Notes under the pieces: model-generated
The model's database searches: none
The model's input: the letters and a program-made list of their open reading frames with translations, nothing else
What the model was told of the DNA's origin: nothing
Position numbers and translations under genes: made by a program
DNA from: Psychrobacter piscatorii
GTDB lineage: Bacteria > Pseudomonadota > Gammaproteobacteria > Pseudomonadales > Moraxellaceae
Assembly: GCF_904846415.1 (NCBI RefSeq)
Contig: NZ_CAJHAR010000014.1
Coordinates: forward strand, 27,584-91,583
Reading direction: 5' to 3'
DNA length: 64,000 nucleotides
Shown here: positions 28,798 through 38,711 of the stretch, piece after piece
How positions within the stretch are numbered: position 1 is the stretch's first letter
Layout: every line of letters starts with the position of its first letter

Positions 28798-29115
28798 TTA
28801 GCTACATTTTTTCTGCTCATAAAGTTTATTTAAGTTCTCACGGCGTTCTTTGGCTGCTTCAATCGCCTCTTCCGTATTAGAGTAAGTGCCGATCAATGCA
28901 GGCCAGAATAATACGGCAGCAGCTACATTTTTACCAGTCACTTTACGTTCAGCACGTGCTTCTTTTTCAAACTGTTCAGCTTCTTCAATTTCGCCAAGAA
29001 TTTGTTGGCATGATAAATTAACATCACTTACTTTCTTAGTCTGTACGACATGTGGAGTCGCACAACCTTGTGCTAATAATGCAAATACACCAATTACCAA
29101 AATAGCTTTTTTCAT
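28798..29115 (-). CDS. Small lipoprotein of unknown function
   Basis: About 105 residues. A signal peptide ends in the lipobox AQGC (Cys18 from the chosen Met). The middle is a charged, helical, Glu/Arg-rich segment, followed by a short hydrophobic stretch (VAAAVLFWPALIG) and another charged helix, so it may span or lie on a membrane. ATG 29115 is favoured over ATG 29121, because GAG sits 7 nt before the former. I do not recognise the family. Confidence 0.7.
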   Translation of the reverse strand: MKKAILVIGVFALLAQGCATPHVVQTKKVSDVNLSCQQILGEIEEAEQFEKEARAERKVTGKNVAAAVLFWPALIGTYSNTEEAIEAAKERRENLNKLYEQKKCS

Positions 29116-29398
29116 AGTCATCTCAAAGTTGTTAAATTAAATACAATTAGATATAAATGGCTTGTTAACGAAGAGTAAACATTTATATACATTTTAGAAA
29201 CTTAAGTCAACTTAAATTTACCTTTTGACAGAAAAAATTGAATTTTAGTCGGTTTTTGAGATTTTCCTATCTACGTTTTTATACTACTCTCTGATATAAC
29301 AGCATGTAATATAGTGACTATGCTAGACTATTTGTCTACTAAAAATACAGCTGCAAATACTAACGTATCAACTATAATTTATAAAAGAAATAGCCATT

Positions 29399-29896
29399 AT
29401 GACCCAATCTCAATTTATTAATCCAAACGAAGACACGCGTATCACTCACGGTAGCCTTGTTAAGCTACACTTCGAAGTCTCACTAGAAAACGGTACCATC
29501 ATCGACTCGACCTTTAATCGTGATGCGCCTGTATCATTGACTATCGGTGATGAGAGTTTGTTACCTGGTTTTGAGCAAGTACTGATGAACCTACGCGCCG
29601 GTGACACTCGTACTGCGCACCTTGAACCAGAGCAAGCATTTGGTGAGTGGAATCCTGAAAACATCCAACACTTTAGTCGTACTCAGTTTGCACTCGTCGC
29701 TGACAACCCAGAGATTGGTATGATGGTTGAGTTCGAAGACAAAGGCAAAAACACCCTGCCCGGTACGATCAGCGCCATCGATGAGGACCAAGTCGAAGTA
29801 GACTTCAACCATCCACTGGCAGGACAAGACGTGCTATTCAAAGTAAAAGTCTTTAAGGTCACACCGCCTGGTGTTACTGGTATCCAATTGATGTAA
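29399..29896 (+). CDS. fkpB: FKBP-type peptidyl-prolyl isomerase, SlpA/FkpB type
   Basis: A 165-residue cytoplasmic FKBP with an inserted flap domain. ITHGSLVKLHFEVSLENG opens the FKBP fold, LLPGFEQVLMNLRAGD is the isomerase core, and the IF domain follows (EPEQAFGEWNPE, MMVEFEDKG). It catalyses proline cis-trans isomerisation and acts as a chaperone. In E. coli it lies directly after lspA; here two reverse-strand genes intervene. A 64-nt gap to the next gene allows co-transcription. Confidence 0.88.
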   Translation: MTQSQFINPNEDTRITHGSLVKLHFEVSLENGTIIDSTFNRDAPVSLTIGDESLLPGFEQVLMNLRAGDTRTAHLEPEQAFGEWNPENIQHFSRTQFALVADNPEIGMMVEFEDKGKNTLPGTISAIDEDQVEVDFNHPLAGQDVLFKVKVFKVTPPGVTGIQLM

Positions 29897-29960
29897 ATAT
29901 CAATAAGTACAACCCTTCTAAAAATAAATATCGATAAAAACAGTCAAAAAGGAGACTTGC

Positions 29961-31001
29961 ATGCAGTATCAAAATTTACCGCAACTCGATGAAAAAGTAT
30001 CTAAGATCTGTCTAGGTACGATGACTTGGGGTCAGCAAAACAATGAAGCTGAGGCTCATGAGCAAATGGACATGGCACTCTCTGAAGGTGTGAACTTTTG
30101 GGATACTGCCGAAATGTATCCGTCACCACCAGACAAAGATAAACAGGGTGATACCGAACGATTCATGGGTACTTGGTTTGATAAAACCAAACAGCGTGAC
30201 AAAGTGATCCTTGCTAGTAAAATATCACCAATGGACTTTTTGCGTGATGGTCAAACACGCTTTAACGCGCAGCATATCAGCAGCGCTATTGACGGCAACC
30301 TTGAGCGTCTACAAACTGATTATATTGATATTTATCAGCTGCATTGGCCTGAGCGTAAAACAAACTTTTTTGGTCAGCGCGGCTATACAGAAGACATGGC
30401 AGCGCAGTCAGTAGATGACTTAACGCCATTTCTAGAGACCATTCAGGCTCTGAACGACGAGATCAAAAAAGGTCGCATTCGTGCTTATGGCTTATCAAAC
30501 GATACCGCATGGGGTCTCATGCGCTACTTATGGGAAGCGGATAAAAACGGCTTGATCGCGCCTATCACGGTACAGAACCCATATAGTCTGTTGAATCGCT
30601 TATACGAAGTTGGTATGGCTGAGATAGCACATCGCGAAAACGTCGGGCTACTTGCTTACTCGCCACTTGGTTTTGGCGTATTGTCTGGTAAATACCTCGA
30701 TGGCAAGCGTCCAGATGGCGCACGCTTGACGATGTATGATCGCTTCGCCCGTTACACCAATGAGCAAGCGGTATCAGCGACCGAGCAATATGCAAAGATC
30801 GCCGCTGATGCTGGGTTAGATATGGCGCAAATGTCATTGGCTTTTGTCAATTCGCGTCATTTTGTCACCAGCAATATCATTGGCGCGACGACAACCGAAC
30901 AGCTCAAATCGAACATTGATAGTGTCAATGTGGAGCTAACGACAGATGTATTGGAAGCGATTGAAGCGGTACACGCGCAGCACCCTAACCCATCCCCTTA
31001 G
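29961..31001 (+). CDS. Aldo/keto reductase, Tas-like
   Basis: A 346-residue NADPH-dependent TIM-barrel reductase. The active-site set is visible: Asp and Tyr in NFWDTAEMYP, Lys in LASKIS and His in YQLHWPER. The long loop after the catalytic His and the NNEAEAHEQMD opening resemble E. coli Tas. The physiological substrate is unknown. GGAG lies 7 nt before the ATG. Confidence 0.88.
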   Translation: MQYQNLPQLDEKVSKICLGTMTWGQQNNEAEAHEQMDMALSEGVNFWDTAEMYPSPPDKDKQGDTERFMGTWFDKTKQRDKVILASKISPMDFLRDGQTRFNAQHISSAIDGNLERLQTDYIDIYQLHWPERKTNFFGQRGYTEDMAAQSVDDLTPFLETIQALNDEIKKGRIRAYGLSNDTAWGLMRYLWEADKNGLIAPITVQNPYSLLNRLYEVGMAEIAHRENVGLLAYSPLGFGVLSGKYLDGKRPDGARLTMYDRFARYTNEQAVSATEQYAKIAADAGLDMAQMSLAFVNSRHFVTSNIIGATTTEQLKSNIDSVNVELTTDVLEAIEAVHAQHPNPSP

Positions 31002-31052
31002 TTAGTTCTAGATCAGCTGTCTATAAATTGATGCACTCGCACTTGTTATAGA

Positions 31053-31103
31053 CAAAAAAAAGGCGCAAATCGCAGTCATATAACTCGCGATTTGCGCCTT
31101 TTT
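31053..31103. terminator. Bidirectional terminator
   Basis: A 14-bp stem (31060-31073 with 31087-31100) has a 13-nt loop and A- and T-runs outside, and separates convergent genes. Confidence 0.88.
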
Positions 31104-31136
31104 ATTAACTAAGCTGGCTTAACTATATATAACCAA

Positions 31137-31937
31137 TCAATCTTCAACGGGTACACGAAGTACTCGTGAATGTAACTCTGCTAACCCTTCTTGCATACGT
31201 GCTTGCAACAAATTAGTCAGCTCGCTTTTGGTACAGCCTTTCGGATCTAGCGGCGCCAGTGGCAATACATAAGCGGTGACATCTTTGCTATCGAGCACTT
31301 TTTTCATGCTGTCTTTCATTGTCATCTTGCCATAATATGGCAGCGCGTCACTGAGCGTGCCATCTTTATCGACATAGGCGATGACAATGGGTCTAACAGG
31401 CACATCAGCATCTATCGCTGACTGGAGCAGTGTCCCATGAATACGCTTGATTTTTTTGCCACTGGTGGTGGTCGCCTCAGGGAAGAAAATCACCGAAAAA
31501 CCTTTGGCTAAGAAATCAGCTATTTGTGAGGATACGGAACCTGCATCACCGGAGCCGCGCTCGATGAACAGCGTGCCTGCCGCATGCGCGAGCTTACCAA
31601 ATACAGGCCACTCACCAATCTCAGCTTTGGATAAAAAGAACGCTGGACTCACGGTGCCAACGACAGGAATATCCATCCATGACACATGGTTTGACACCCA
31701 CAAGCCGTGATGTTGCTCTACGGGTTCGACTTCAACGACCTTTACCCCAAATGAGCCTGCCATCTTGCGACAAAACGTCTGAATATAGCGTGGCAGTTTT
31801 TCGCGCGGTGGCTGTTTGAATGCACCGATACGCTTTGCCGCGCGTATACCGCCGACCATGGTCGTGGTCATACCAGCGATTTGCTTGCCGCGTCCTAGCT
31901 GCTGTCTGAGTGAAAAGCTTGATTTAGCTTGGCTCAT
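31137..31937 (-). CDS. 1-acyl-glycerol-3-phosphate acyltransferase family protein (PlsC-like)
   Basis: A 266-residue lysophospholipid acyltransferase. Motif I is NHVSWMDI (HX4D), motif III is FFPEATTTSG and motif IV is VPVRPIVIAY. One hydrophobic segment near the N-terminus may bind the membrane. The start is ATG 31937, 6 nt after GAGG; ATG 31949 lies upstream of that site. It may be the housekeeping PlsC or a paralogue that remodels lyso-lipids or ornithine lipids (OlsA type). Confidence 0.85.
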   Translation of the reverse strand: MSQAKSSFSLRQQLGRGKQIAGMTTTMVGGIRAAKRIGAFKQPPREKLPRYIQTFCRKMAGSFGVKVVEVEPVEQHHGLWVSNHVSWMDIPVVGTVSPAFFLSKAEIGEWPVFGKLAHAAGTLFIERGSGDAGSVSSQIADFLAKGFSVIFFPEATTTSGKKIKRIHGTLLQSAIDADVPVRPIVIAYVDKDGTLSDALPYYGKMTMKDSMKKVLDSKDVTAYVLPLAPLDPKGCTKSELTNLLQARMQEGLAELHSRVLRVPVED

Positions 31938-32243
31938 CTTCGCCCTCATGATTAAATAACGGGTGTTTAATAGTCAAAAAACGAGCCCAGTATAACAAAG
32001 TTCACACGCTCAGTGATAGGGTGTTCACTCAGTGAGTGCTGACTTTTATACAAACGGGCAATAAAGCAGATTTATAAAAAATTAATCTCAGTCAGCGCTG
32101 TAACATAAATCCATCGCTAATTATGCTCATACCCTTTAATATCAAGTGATAAGCCCACATATAAACACTCATATGAACGCTATATCAAAGTATACTGAAC
32201 TGATAATAGCGATATATTTACTTTATTAAATAGGTGATACTCT

Positions 32244-33677
32244 TTGGATTATTTTGAAAGACATGAAGGTGGCGAGCGCGCCATTATTGTACATTTAGAC
32301 ATTCGCCAAATTCAAGATCCTGACGATCTAGGCGAGTTTGAACTATTGGCAGATTCAGCAGGTGCTGATCGTTTGGCATTAGTCACAGGCTCACGTGCAC
32401 GCCCTGATGCCAGATATTTCGTTGGTAGTGGCAAGGCAGAAGAAATTGCAGAACTGGTGCGCGAGCATGATGCGGATATCGTACTGTTCAACCACAATTT
32501 ATCGCCATCACAAGAGCGTAACATCGAAGCGCTCGTGAAGTGCCGTGTACTGGATCGTACTGGTTTGATTTTAGACATTTTCGCGCAGCGTGCTCGTACT
32601 TACGAAGGTAAGCTACAAGTAGAGCTGGCTCAGCTGAACCATTTATCGACACGTTTGGTCCGTGGTTGGACGCATTTGGAGCGTCAAAAAGGGGGTATTG
32701 GTCTACGTGGACCCGGTGAAACCCAGCTTGAGACTGATCGTCGCTTGCTACAAGTGCGCGTCATGCAGCTCAAAAGTAGAATTGAGAAGGTCAGACAGAC
32801 TCGTGCGCAAGGTCGAGCCCGTCGCCAAAAATCAGACGTACCAACCATCTCACTAGTTGGTTATACCAATGCGGGCAAGTCCACTTTATTCAATCGCTTG
32901 GTGGATGAAAACATCTACGCAGCTGATAAGCTATTTGCGACACTCGATCCAACGCTACGCCGCTTAGATTGGCAAGGTGTAGGCCGTGTAGTCTTGGTTG
33001 ATACCGTAGGTTTCGTCCGTCATTTGCCGCATGAATTGGTTGAATCCTTTCATGCAACGCTAGAAGAGACGCTAGAGGCGGACTTATTATTACACGTCAT
33101 CGATTCTTCTAGTGAAGACATGCACGAGCAAATTCAGGCGGTCAAAGAGGTACTTGCTGAGATTGATAACGATGTGCCGGTACTCAATGTTTATAATAAG
33201 ATTGATTTGACTGATGAGCCTGCACGTATTGGCTATGCTAGCGAAGGTCAACCTAACCGCGTCTATGTGTCTTCTAGAGAGAACTTAGGCATAGAAGAGT
33301 TGTCATTAGCCGTGCAGCAATTACTGACTGGCACATTGACCACTTTTGATTTGACGCTACCTTACCATGCGGGACAGTTAAAAAATACTTTGTACGAGCT
33401 CGGTGTTATTGAAGAAGAAAGCTATGATGATAGCGGACATGAGTGCTTAACGATCCGCTTGCCAAGCGATAGACTAAGACAACTACTCGGACAAGCCAAT
33501 CTCAAGCCTACCGATGTGTTACCGCTTGCACAAGCAACATTGCTGATGCCTGTACTTGAGGAGTTTGAGCAGCCTGACGAACATGAGGTTGAAGAGCCGA
33601 CGATGACGGCAGAAGAAGAAAGGGCATTTGACGAATTTAATGCGCTCAATTCACAAACCGCTGATTCTGAAAAATAG
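32244..33677 (+). CDS. hflX: Ribosome-associated GTPase HflX
   Basis: A 477-residue GTPase that splits stalled or heat-damaged 70S ribosomes. The HflX N-terminal domain includes LVTGSRARPDARYFVGSGK and the LQVELAQLNHLSTRLVRGW segment. The G domain has VGYTNAGKSTLFN, DTVGFVRHLP and NVYNKID. It ends in a Glu-rich tail. The start codon is TTG, with AGGTG 7 nt upstream. hfq, the usual upstream partner, is absent; the gene is single with a terminator. Confidence 0.94.
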   Translation: MDYFERHEGGERAIIVHLDIRQIQDPDDLGEFELLADSAGADRLALVTGSRARPDARYFVGSGKAEEIAELVREHDADIVLFNHNLSPSQERNIEALVKCRVLDRTGLILDIFAQRARTYEGKLQVELAQLNHLSTRLVRGWTHLERQKGGIGLRGPGETQLETDRRLLQVRVMQLKSRIEKVRQTRAQGRARRQKSDVPTISLVGYTNAGKSTLFNRLVDENIYAADKLFATLDPTLRRLDWQGVGRVVLVDTVGFVRHLPHELVESFHATLEETLEADLLLHVIDSSSEDMHEQIQAVKEVLAEIDNDVPVLNVYNKIDLTDEPARIGYASEGQPNRVYVSSRENLGIEELSLAVQQLLTGTLTTFDLTLPYHAGQLKNTLYELGVIEEESYDDSGHECLTIRLPSDRLRQLLGQANLKPTDVLPLAQATLLMPVLEEFEQPDEHEVEEPTMTAEEERAFDEFNALNSQTADSEK

Positions 33678-33772
33678 TCGCTGCTAAAAAACGATTGTTT
33701 GCGTCAATAGATAAGTAAACGTTTGATTCATATTGTTAGACAGCAATCTTTTATACAGTAGGTTAAAATAGC

Positions 33773-33806
33773 ATAGACGGTATCAATCGATATCGTCTAT
33801 TTTTTT
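33773..33806 (+). terminator. Intrinsic terminator after hflX
   Basis: A 12-bp stem (33773-33784 with 33789-33800, one G-T pair) has a 4-nt loop and seven T. Confidence 0.85.
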
Positions 33807-33903
33807 GGATGTGTCTACAAGCTTTATTAGTAAGCTTACTCTCTATATAATCAACGGTTATACATTCAACAAATATTGATAGGTAATACTCGCCACTCAA
33901 AAG

Positions 33904-34461
33904 TTGAAATGTCACTACTGTCTATTATCAGCGTCCATAATATTATTTTTCACGTCATATTATGGATGCTATCGCCCACTCGTTTTTATAAACTCATCAC
34001 CTATATCTGACTTGGCCACACTGCTTATGAAGTCTGTTCACTCCTCCCATCTCCCACTATGGATTTCGTTAATTTTAACGTTGACCATGGTTATCGTTGT
34101 CCGAGAGACGGCTGTGGTTCTTTGTCAGTTGGCAGGTATCGAAAAAGCCGCCAATATTGTCGGCTTGGTGGCGATGTTTGTTATCTTGATGATATGGCGA
34201 TTGCTCAAAGGGTTGCCTAACTGGCTCACTCAAGCCAGTAACACCCTGCTCGTCGATAGTGGTTTTGCATTTCTGCCCGTATCAGCGGGTGCAGGCTTAC
34301 TGCTATTTGCGCTAGGAGATGAGCTGTTGGGCGTGATGGTCACAATGATAGTAAGTACGCTCATACCGATGTGGGGGCTTGCGCTACTGGCCAATCGCTG
34401 GTTGAATCAAGATACCAATGCCGACAGCGGCACGACCAATCAGCAAAAGGAACAGCCGTGA
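33904..34461 (+). CDS. lrgA: LrgA/CidA-family holin-like membrane protein
   Basis: The frame gives 185 residues from TTG 33904. The core (from about residue 50) has four hydrophobic helices with the LrgA order: LAGIEKAANIVGL, SGFAFLPVSAGAGLLLF, then ELLGVMVTMIVSTLIPMWG. The first 40 residues are atypical and the TTG has only a weak ribosome-binding site, so ATG 34027 (145 residues, usual LrgA length) is an alternative start. LrgA pairs with LrgB; the pair is linked to murein hydrolase control, or to export of pyruvate or glycolate in some bacteria. The lrgB start lies 16 nt past the stop. Confidence 0.72.
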   Translation: MKCHYCLLSASIILFFTSYYGCYRPLVFINSSPISDLATLLMKSVHSSHLPLWISLILTLTMVIVVRETAVVLCQLAGIEKAANIVGLVAMFVILMIWRLLKGLPNWLTQASNTLLVDSGFAFLPVSAGAGLLLFALGDELLGVMVTMIVSTLIPMWGLALLANRWLNQDTNADSGTTNQQKEQP

Positions 34462-34477
34462 GCTGCGGAGAGATATT

Positions 34478-35167
34478 ATGACTTTTGACAGCGTATTTAC
34501 GGCGACCTTAGCAGCCGTACTCCTAACCTTAGCAGCACACGTCATTGCACGCGTGTTAGCGCGAAAGCTGTCATGGTTGCCGATGGTAATTACTGCGCTC
34601 GTTTTGGTACTGGTCTTCTTATTTTTATTGCAATGGGATTACGACAACTACTACAGCGCAGCCAAGCCTGTATTCGATCATCTATTAGGATATGTCACAG
34701 TGCTTTTGGCGGTACCGCTGGCAGCAATGAACTTCAAAGGACTGCCTGTCAAAAAGCTCTCTTTGATCGTTGCTATTGCTAGTGTCATTGGTGCCCTATT
34801 ACCCATGTCCTTGGCTTATCTATTTTCATTGAGTCACGACACCATACTGGCCTTTGCCACTCGTTCTGTGACTACTCCCATTGGCCTCAGTGTCGCAGAC
34901 TTAATCAAAGCACCATTGGCGATGGCTAACCTGATTATTATCGTTTCAGGTCTCATCGGTGGTACTTTAGCACGATTTTTGTTTTGTGGTATCGATGATG
35001 ATCGGGCTAAAGGTCTCGCGCTAGGGCTGGCTGCTCACGCATTTGGTACAGTAGAAGCTTGGCAAATCAGCCATACAGCAGGACGATATGCGGCATTTGG
35101 ACTGGCAGTCAATGGTTTAGTGACTGCCGTTTGGGTACCTGTATTTATCAGTGCGTTAGGCATCTAG
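34478..35167 (+). CDS. lrgB: LrgB-family membrane protein
   Basis: A 229-residue multi-pass protein with the LrgB signatures RSVTTPIGLSVA and GLAAHAFGTVEAWQI. It is the partner of the preceding LrgA-like gene. ATG 34478 follows GGAG by 7 nt; the longer frame from 34418 overlaps lrgA and has no such site. In other bacteria LrgA/LrgB affect autolysis or export of small organic acids. No LytSR-type regulator is adjacent. I see no terminator after it. Confidence 0.88.
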   Translation: MTFDSVFTATLAAVLLTLAAHVIARVLARKLSWLPMVITALVLVLVFLFLLQWDYDNYYSAAKPVFDHLLGYVTVLLAVPLAAMNFKGLPVKKLSLIVAIASVIGALLPMSLAYLFSLSHDTILAFATRSVTTPIGLSVADLIKAPLAMANLIIIVSGLIGGTLARFLFCGIDDDRAKGLALGLAAHAFGTVEAWQISHTAGRYAAFGLAVNGLVTAVWVPVFISALGI

Positions 35168-35676
35168 ATTGATTTTGCTTACCACTCTGATAGATGACTG
35201 AGCACTGTTTCATCATTCCAATCATTACTTTTATTGTTATTGCTTACTTAGTTAGTAAGAAGATTAATTGACATGACATTTTGCTCATCCGAGCGTTGTC
35301 ATCACCTTTGCATTTTAGAGAATTAAAATAAGGTATGCATCAAAAAAGTGCTTGCCTATCATCCGACATAAACAGGTAGTTGATAGTCTCCAAATATATA
35401 GCGCTTTGATTTATTTGAGTTTGTTTAACGATAAAAATTTGATTTTACAACTTATTTTGTCAATCTGATACGGCAAAAAGTTATTATATGTTATAGTAAG
35501 CAACTATTATTTTTTGTATCTATTGCAAGTGGTTCTTGTTAGACGTGGTATTTGCTAGGTCGCTATATCGATGACGAGCTATAAAATCCTGCAACCCCGA
35601 TGACCGCTCAAGCGCGTGAAATGACGCGTCTATAGGCAAAACAATTTGCTATTATTCGATAAAAAGTGATAACACT
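35168..35676. other. Spacer upstream of the lytic transglycosylase
   Basis: About 510 AT-rich bases without an ORF. TTGTCA (about 35458) and TATTAT spaced 19 nt apart form a weak promoter candidate. Nothing else is recognised. Confidence 0.35.
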
Positions 35677-36486
35677 ATGATAAATACTGCTACTTTGATT
35701 ACTCGCTGTTTGTCTCCTATTTTATTAAGTGCGATTGCCCTCTCTACTTTTTCTACTGCTGCCAACGCTGGCAATATGTATATCTATAAAGACAAAGGTG
35801 GACAAGTACTACTGACCAACGTCAATCCTAGTGGCAATTTTGATAAATTCACTAAAAAAGTTAAAGTCACTTATTATAAAGACTCTAAAATGTATGACGG
35901 CAGTAATAGTAGCAATGACTATGGTAGCAGTGCCGCTAGTAATAGTGGTAGCCGCAACGCTTACGACAGCTACATTCGTGCCTCTGCTGAACGTAATGGC
36001 GTAGATCCTGCTCTTATGAAAGCAATGATGCATACCGAATCCGCTTTTAATCCCAATGCTCGCTCACCAGTCGGTGCGCAAGGCCTCATGCAGCTAATGC
36101 CAGCGACGGCTCGTCGCTTTAATGTGAGTAACCCTTGGAACCCTGCAGACAATATTGAAGGCTCAGCCAAATATATCGCTTGGCTCATGCGCCGTTTCAA
36201 TAACAATGTAGAACATGCCGTAGCTGGCTACAATGCGGGTGAAGGTAATGTCGATAAATACGGCGGTATTCCTCCTTTTAAAGAAACCCGTAACTACGTA
36301 CAAAGAGTCATGAGCCGTTATCATAGCTTGTATAAGAATGATGCTGGGCTATTTGGCGCCAGTATGAGTGCCAGCAATCAAACAAGTAGCACCATTAACA
36401 GTGGATTGCGCAACGTCAGTTACGGTACTAGCAATAATGTGAATAGTGCCAGCTATGCTAACTCAGCTTATGATGCTTTACGCTAA
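35677..36486 (+). CDS. Lytic transglycosylase (SLT domain)
   Basis: The protein has 269 residues. A signal peptide ends in STAANAG. A short DUF4124-like segment (YIYKDKGGQVLLTNVNP) and a Ser/Asn-rich linker lead to the SLT domain (about 98-215), with catalytic Glu121 in MMHTESAFNP, then GAQGLMQLMPATA and AGYNAGEGNV. It cleaves peptidoglycan to 1,6-anhydro-muropeptides in the periplasm. It ends in a low-complexity Asn/Ser tail. The LrgAB pair upstream is also cell-wall related, but a shared transcript is unlikely across 509 nt. Confidence 0.9.
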   Translation: MINTATLITRCLSPILLSAIALSTFSTAANAGNMYIYKDKGGQVLLTNVNPSGNFDKFTKKVKVTYYKDSKMYDGSNSSNDYGSSAASNSGSRNAYDSYIRASAERNGVDPALMKAMMHTESAFNPNARSPVGAQGLMQLMPATARRFNVSNPWNPADNIEGSAKYIAWLMRRFNNNVEHAVAGYNAGEGNVDKYGGIPPFKETRNYVQRVMSRYHSLYKNDAGLFGASMSASNQTSSTINSGLRNVSYGTSNNVNSASYANSAYDALR

Positions 36487-36530
36487 GCCAGAGCTAAGCT
36501 AGAAATGAAATAGACCGGCGACCTAAAAAG

Positions 36531-36580
36531 CCAGACATAAAAAAGCCCGTTAATTTCTTAACGGGCTTTTTTATGTCTGG
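36531..36580. terminator. Very long perfect bidirectional terminator
   Basis: Perfect 23-bp arms (36531-36553 and 36558-36580) surround a 4-nt TTTC loop, with internal A6/T6 runs. It stands between the convergent transglycosylase and tsf genes. Confidence 0.92.
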
Positions 36581-36607
36581 ACGCTTTATATCGTGATAGG
36601 TCATCAG

Positions 36608-36648
36608 TAATAAAGACAAACTGTGAGTACTAAATTAGCACTCACAGT
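36608..36648 (-). terminator. Second hairpin downstream of tsf
   Basis: Perfect 9-bp arms (36620-36628 with 36640-36648) lie 34 nt past the tsf stop. On the reverse strand they are followed by TTTGTCTTTATT, a weak U-tract, so this may act in tandem with the strong terminator beyond it. Confidence 0.55.
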
Positions 36649-36681
36649 ATTTTCCAATATGACTTAGTTCTTACTTGGTGC

Positions 36682-37563
36682 TTACTTGTTAGCAGCCTGA
36701 GTTGCAGCAACTTCAGCAGCAAAGTCTTCTTGCTTCTTCTCAATGCCTTCACCAACTTCTAGACGTTTGAAACCAAGTACTTTTACGCCTTCAGCTTTTA
36801 GGACATCACCAACTTTTTTGTCGTTGTCCATAACGTATGGCTGACGTAGCAAAGTTACTTCGTCTAGGTACTTACGTAGGCCACCTTCGATCATTTTTTC
36901 AACGATGTTGTCAGGCTTGCCAGATTCTTTTGCTTTGGCTTCGATGATGTCTTTTTCGCGTGCTAATACATCAGCAGCCACGTCTTCGTCATCTACAGCA
37001 ACAGGGTTGAATGCTGCGATGTGCATGGCAAGGTTTTTGCCAGTGTCAGCGTCGCCGCCTTCATAAGAAACCACTACACCGATACGTAGACCATGACGGT
37101 ATGCAGCGATGTTAGCGCCTTCAAGTACTTCAACACGGCGAACCTGAATGTTCTCACCGATTTTTTGTACTAAAGATACGCGTGCTTCTTCAACAGTCTG
37201 ACCATCGCCATAAGGTAATTCAGAGATAGCAGCAACGTCAGTGACGTTGTTTTCTAGTGCAATGTTAGCCACTTTTTCTGCAAATGCAGTGAAGCTATCG
37301 TCTTTTGCAACAAAGTCAGTTTGGCAGTTAACTTCTAACAAGAATGCTTTGTTTTCGCCTTGAGCGATGATGATAGCGCCATCAGCTGCGATGTTACCCG
37401 CTTTTTTAGCTGCTTTTGCTTGACCAGATTTGCGTAGGTTATCAATGGCAACTTCAACATCACCGTTTGATTCTTCTAACGCTTTTTTACATTCCATCAT
37501 GCCAAGACCAGTACGGTCACGCAATTCTTTTACCATTTTGGCAGATACTTTTACTTCTGTCAT
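36682..37563 (-). CDS. tsf: Elongation factor Ts
   Basis: This is the guanine-nucleotide exchange factor for EF-Tu. It has 293 residues from ATG 37563, with AAGG about 8 nt upstream; the frame also opens at GTG 37572. The N-terminal UBA-like motif [19 protein letters not shown] and the exchange core with TDFVAKD are present. It lies downstream of rpsB across a 353-nt structured spacer, as expected of the rpsB-tsf operon. Confidence 0.97.
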   Translation of the reverse strand: MTEVKVSAKMVKELRDRTGLGMMECKKALEESNGDVEVAIDNLRKSGQAKAAKKAGNIAADGAIIIAQGENKAFLLEVNCQTDFVAKDDSFTAFAEKVANIALENNVTDVAAISELPYGDGQTVEEARVSLVQKIGENIQVRRVEVLEGANIAAYRHGLRIGVVVSYEGGDADTGKNLAMHIAAFNPVAVDDEDVAADVLAREKDIIEAKAKESGKPDNIVEKMIEGGLRKYLDEVTLLRQPYVMDNDKKVGDVLKAEGVKVLGFKRLEVGEGIEKKQEDFAAEVAATQAANK

Positions 37564-37925
37564 AAGAGTCACCTTAGTATAGTTATGTATAAGAGGAATT
37601 AATATCTATTCGATATCTTAATGTTGCTTTAAATCTAGCAAGACAGCTCGTTTTGAGTCATTACTAATATAGCCATCAATGATGTCAAAAAGATAACATC
37701 TTAAAAACATAGCGCTATAGCCAGTACGAACGATAATACTCGCCCATTAGCTACTTAGTTATGTATAGCGGCCTCATTAATAATGCTCTATTCAATAACA
37801 AGGCATGACGAGTAAAACTACATCATGCCTATTATGAGCTTATACGCTGTTCACAACATTACATGGATGCTGATAGTCACACTATCAAGACATCCTTACA
37901 AAGTTAAACTTTTTAACTCAGCTAT
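37564..37925 (-). promoter_or_regulatory. Structured rpsB-tsf spacer
   Basis: Two hairpins lie downstream of the rpsB stop. One pairs GGATG/CATCC (37865-37869, 37891-37895) around TGATAG/CTATCA. The other pairs AGGCATGA/TCATGCCT (37801-37808, 37823-37830). Neither has a clean T-run, so they look like RNA processing or attenuation elements that would reduce tsf relative to rpsB. No ORF lies here. Confidence 0.5.
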
Positions 37926-38711
37926 TTACTCAGCTGGAGTTGCAGCTTCTTCTGCAGCTGGTGCTTCTTCAGTAGCAGGTGCTTGCTCAGCTTTGCCGCC
38001 AGCCTGAGTTTGTGCGTATTCTTTACCAGCGATGATAGCATCAGCCATAGAAGTTACGTACAAAGTCACAGCACGGATAGCATCATCGTTAGCTGGGATG
38101 ATGTAGTCAACGTTGTCTGGGCTAGAGTTAGTATCAACGATACCGATAACTGGGATACCTAGGTTTTTAGCTTCTTTAATAGCGATTGCTTCGTGATCTA
38201 CGTCTACAACGAAGATAGCATCAGGTAGGCCGCCCATGTCTTTGATACCGCCTAGTGAACGCTCAAGTTTTTCCATATCACGAGTACGCTCTAGCGCTTC
38301 ACGCTTAGTTAACTTCGCGAAAGTACCGTCTTCTGATTGCTTTTCGAGCTCTTTTAGACGGTTGATTGACTGGCGTAGTGTTTTCCAGTTAGTCAACATA
38401 CCACCTAACCAGCGATGGTCAACGTATGGCATACCAGCACGAGCCGCTTGCTCACGTACGATACCGCTTGCAGCACGTTTAGTACCAACAAATAATACTT
38501 TGTTTTTCTTAGCAGCTAGGCCGTTTACGTAAGTCAACGCTTCGTTGAATGCTTTTACGGTGTGCTCTAGGTTGATGATATGGATCTTGTTGCGTGCGCC
38601 AAAGATGTATGGACCCATTTTTGGGTTCCAAAAACGTGTTTGGTGACCAAAGTGAGCGCCAGCTTGTAGTAAGTCGCGCATTTCGATTTTGGTTGGATTC
38701 TTTGTAGCCAT
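37926..38711 (-). CDS. rpsB: 30S ribosomal protein S2
   Basis: A 261-residue small-subunit protein. The opening [20 protein letters not shown] and [14 protein letters not shown] are diagnostic, as is DALFVVD-like [11 protein letters not shown]. It ends in an Ala/Glu-rich tail typical of this group. It is the first gene of the rpsB-tsf operon. Confidence 0.97.
   Translation of the reverse strand: MATKNPTKIEMRDLLQAGAHFGHQTRFWNPKMGPYIFGARNKIHIINLEHTVKAFNEALTYVNGLAAKKNKVLFVGTKRAASGIVREQAARAGMPYVDHRWLGGMLTNWKTLRQSINRLKELEKQSEDGTFAKLTKREALERTRDMEKLERSLGGIKDMGGLPDAIFVVDVDHEAIAIKEAKNLGIPVIGIVDTNSSPDNVDYIIPANDDAIRAVTLYVTSMADAIIAGKEYAQTQAGGKAEQAPATEEAPAAEEAATPAE

Noticed and set aside
33909..34007. 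Alternative 32-codon frame opening at ATG 33909 in front of LrgA
   Set aside because: It stops quickly and shows no similarity to any LrgA helix; kept only as a hint of a possible frameshift.
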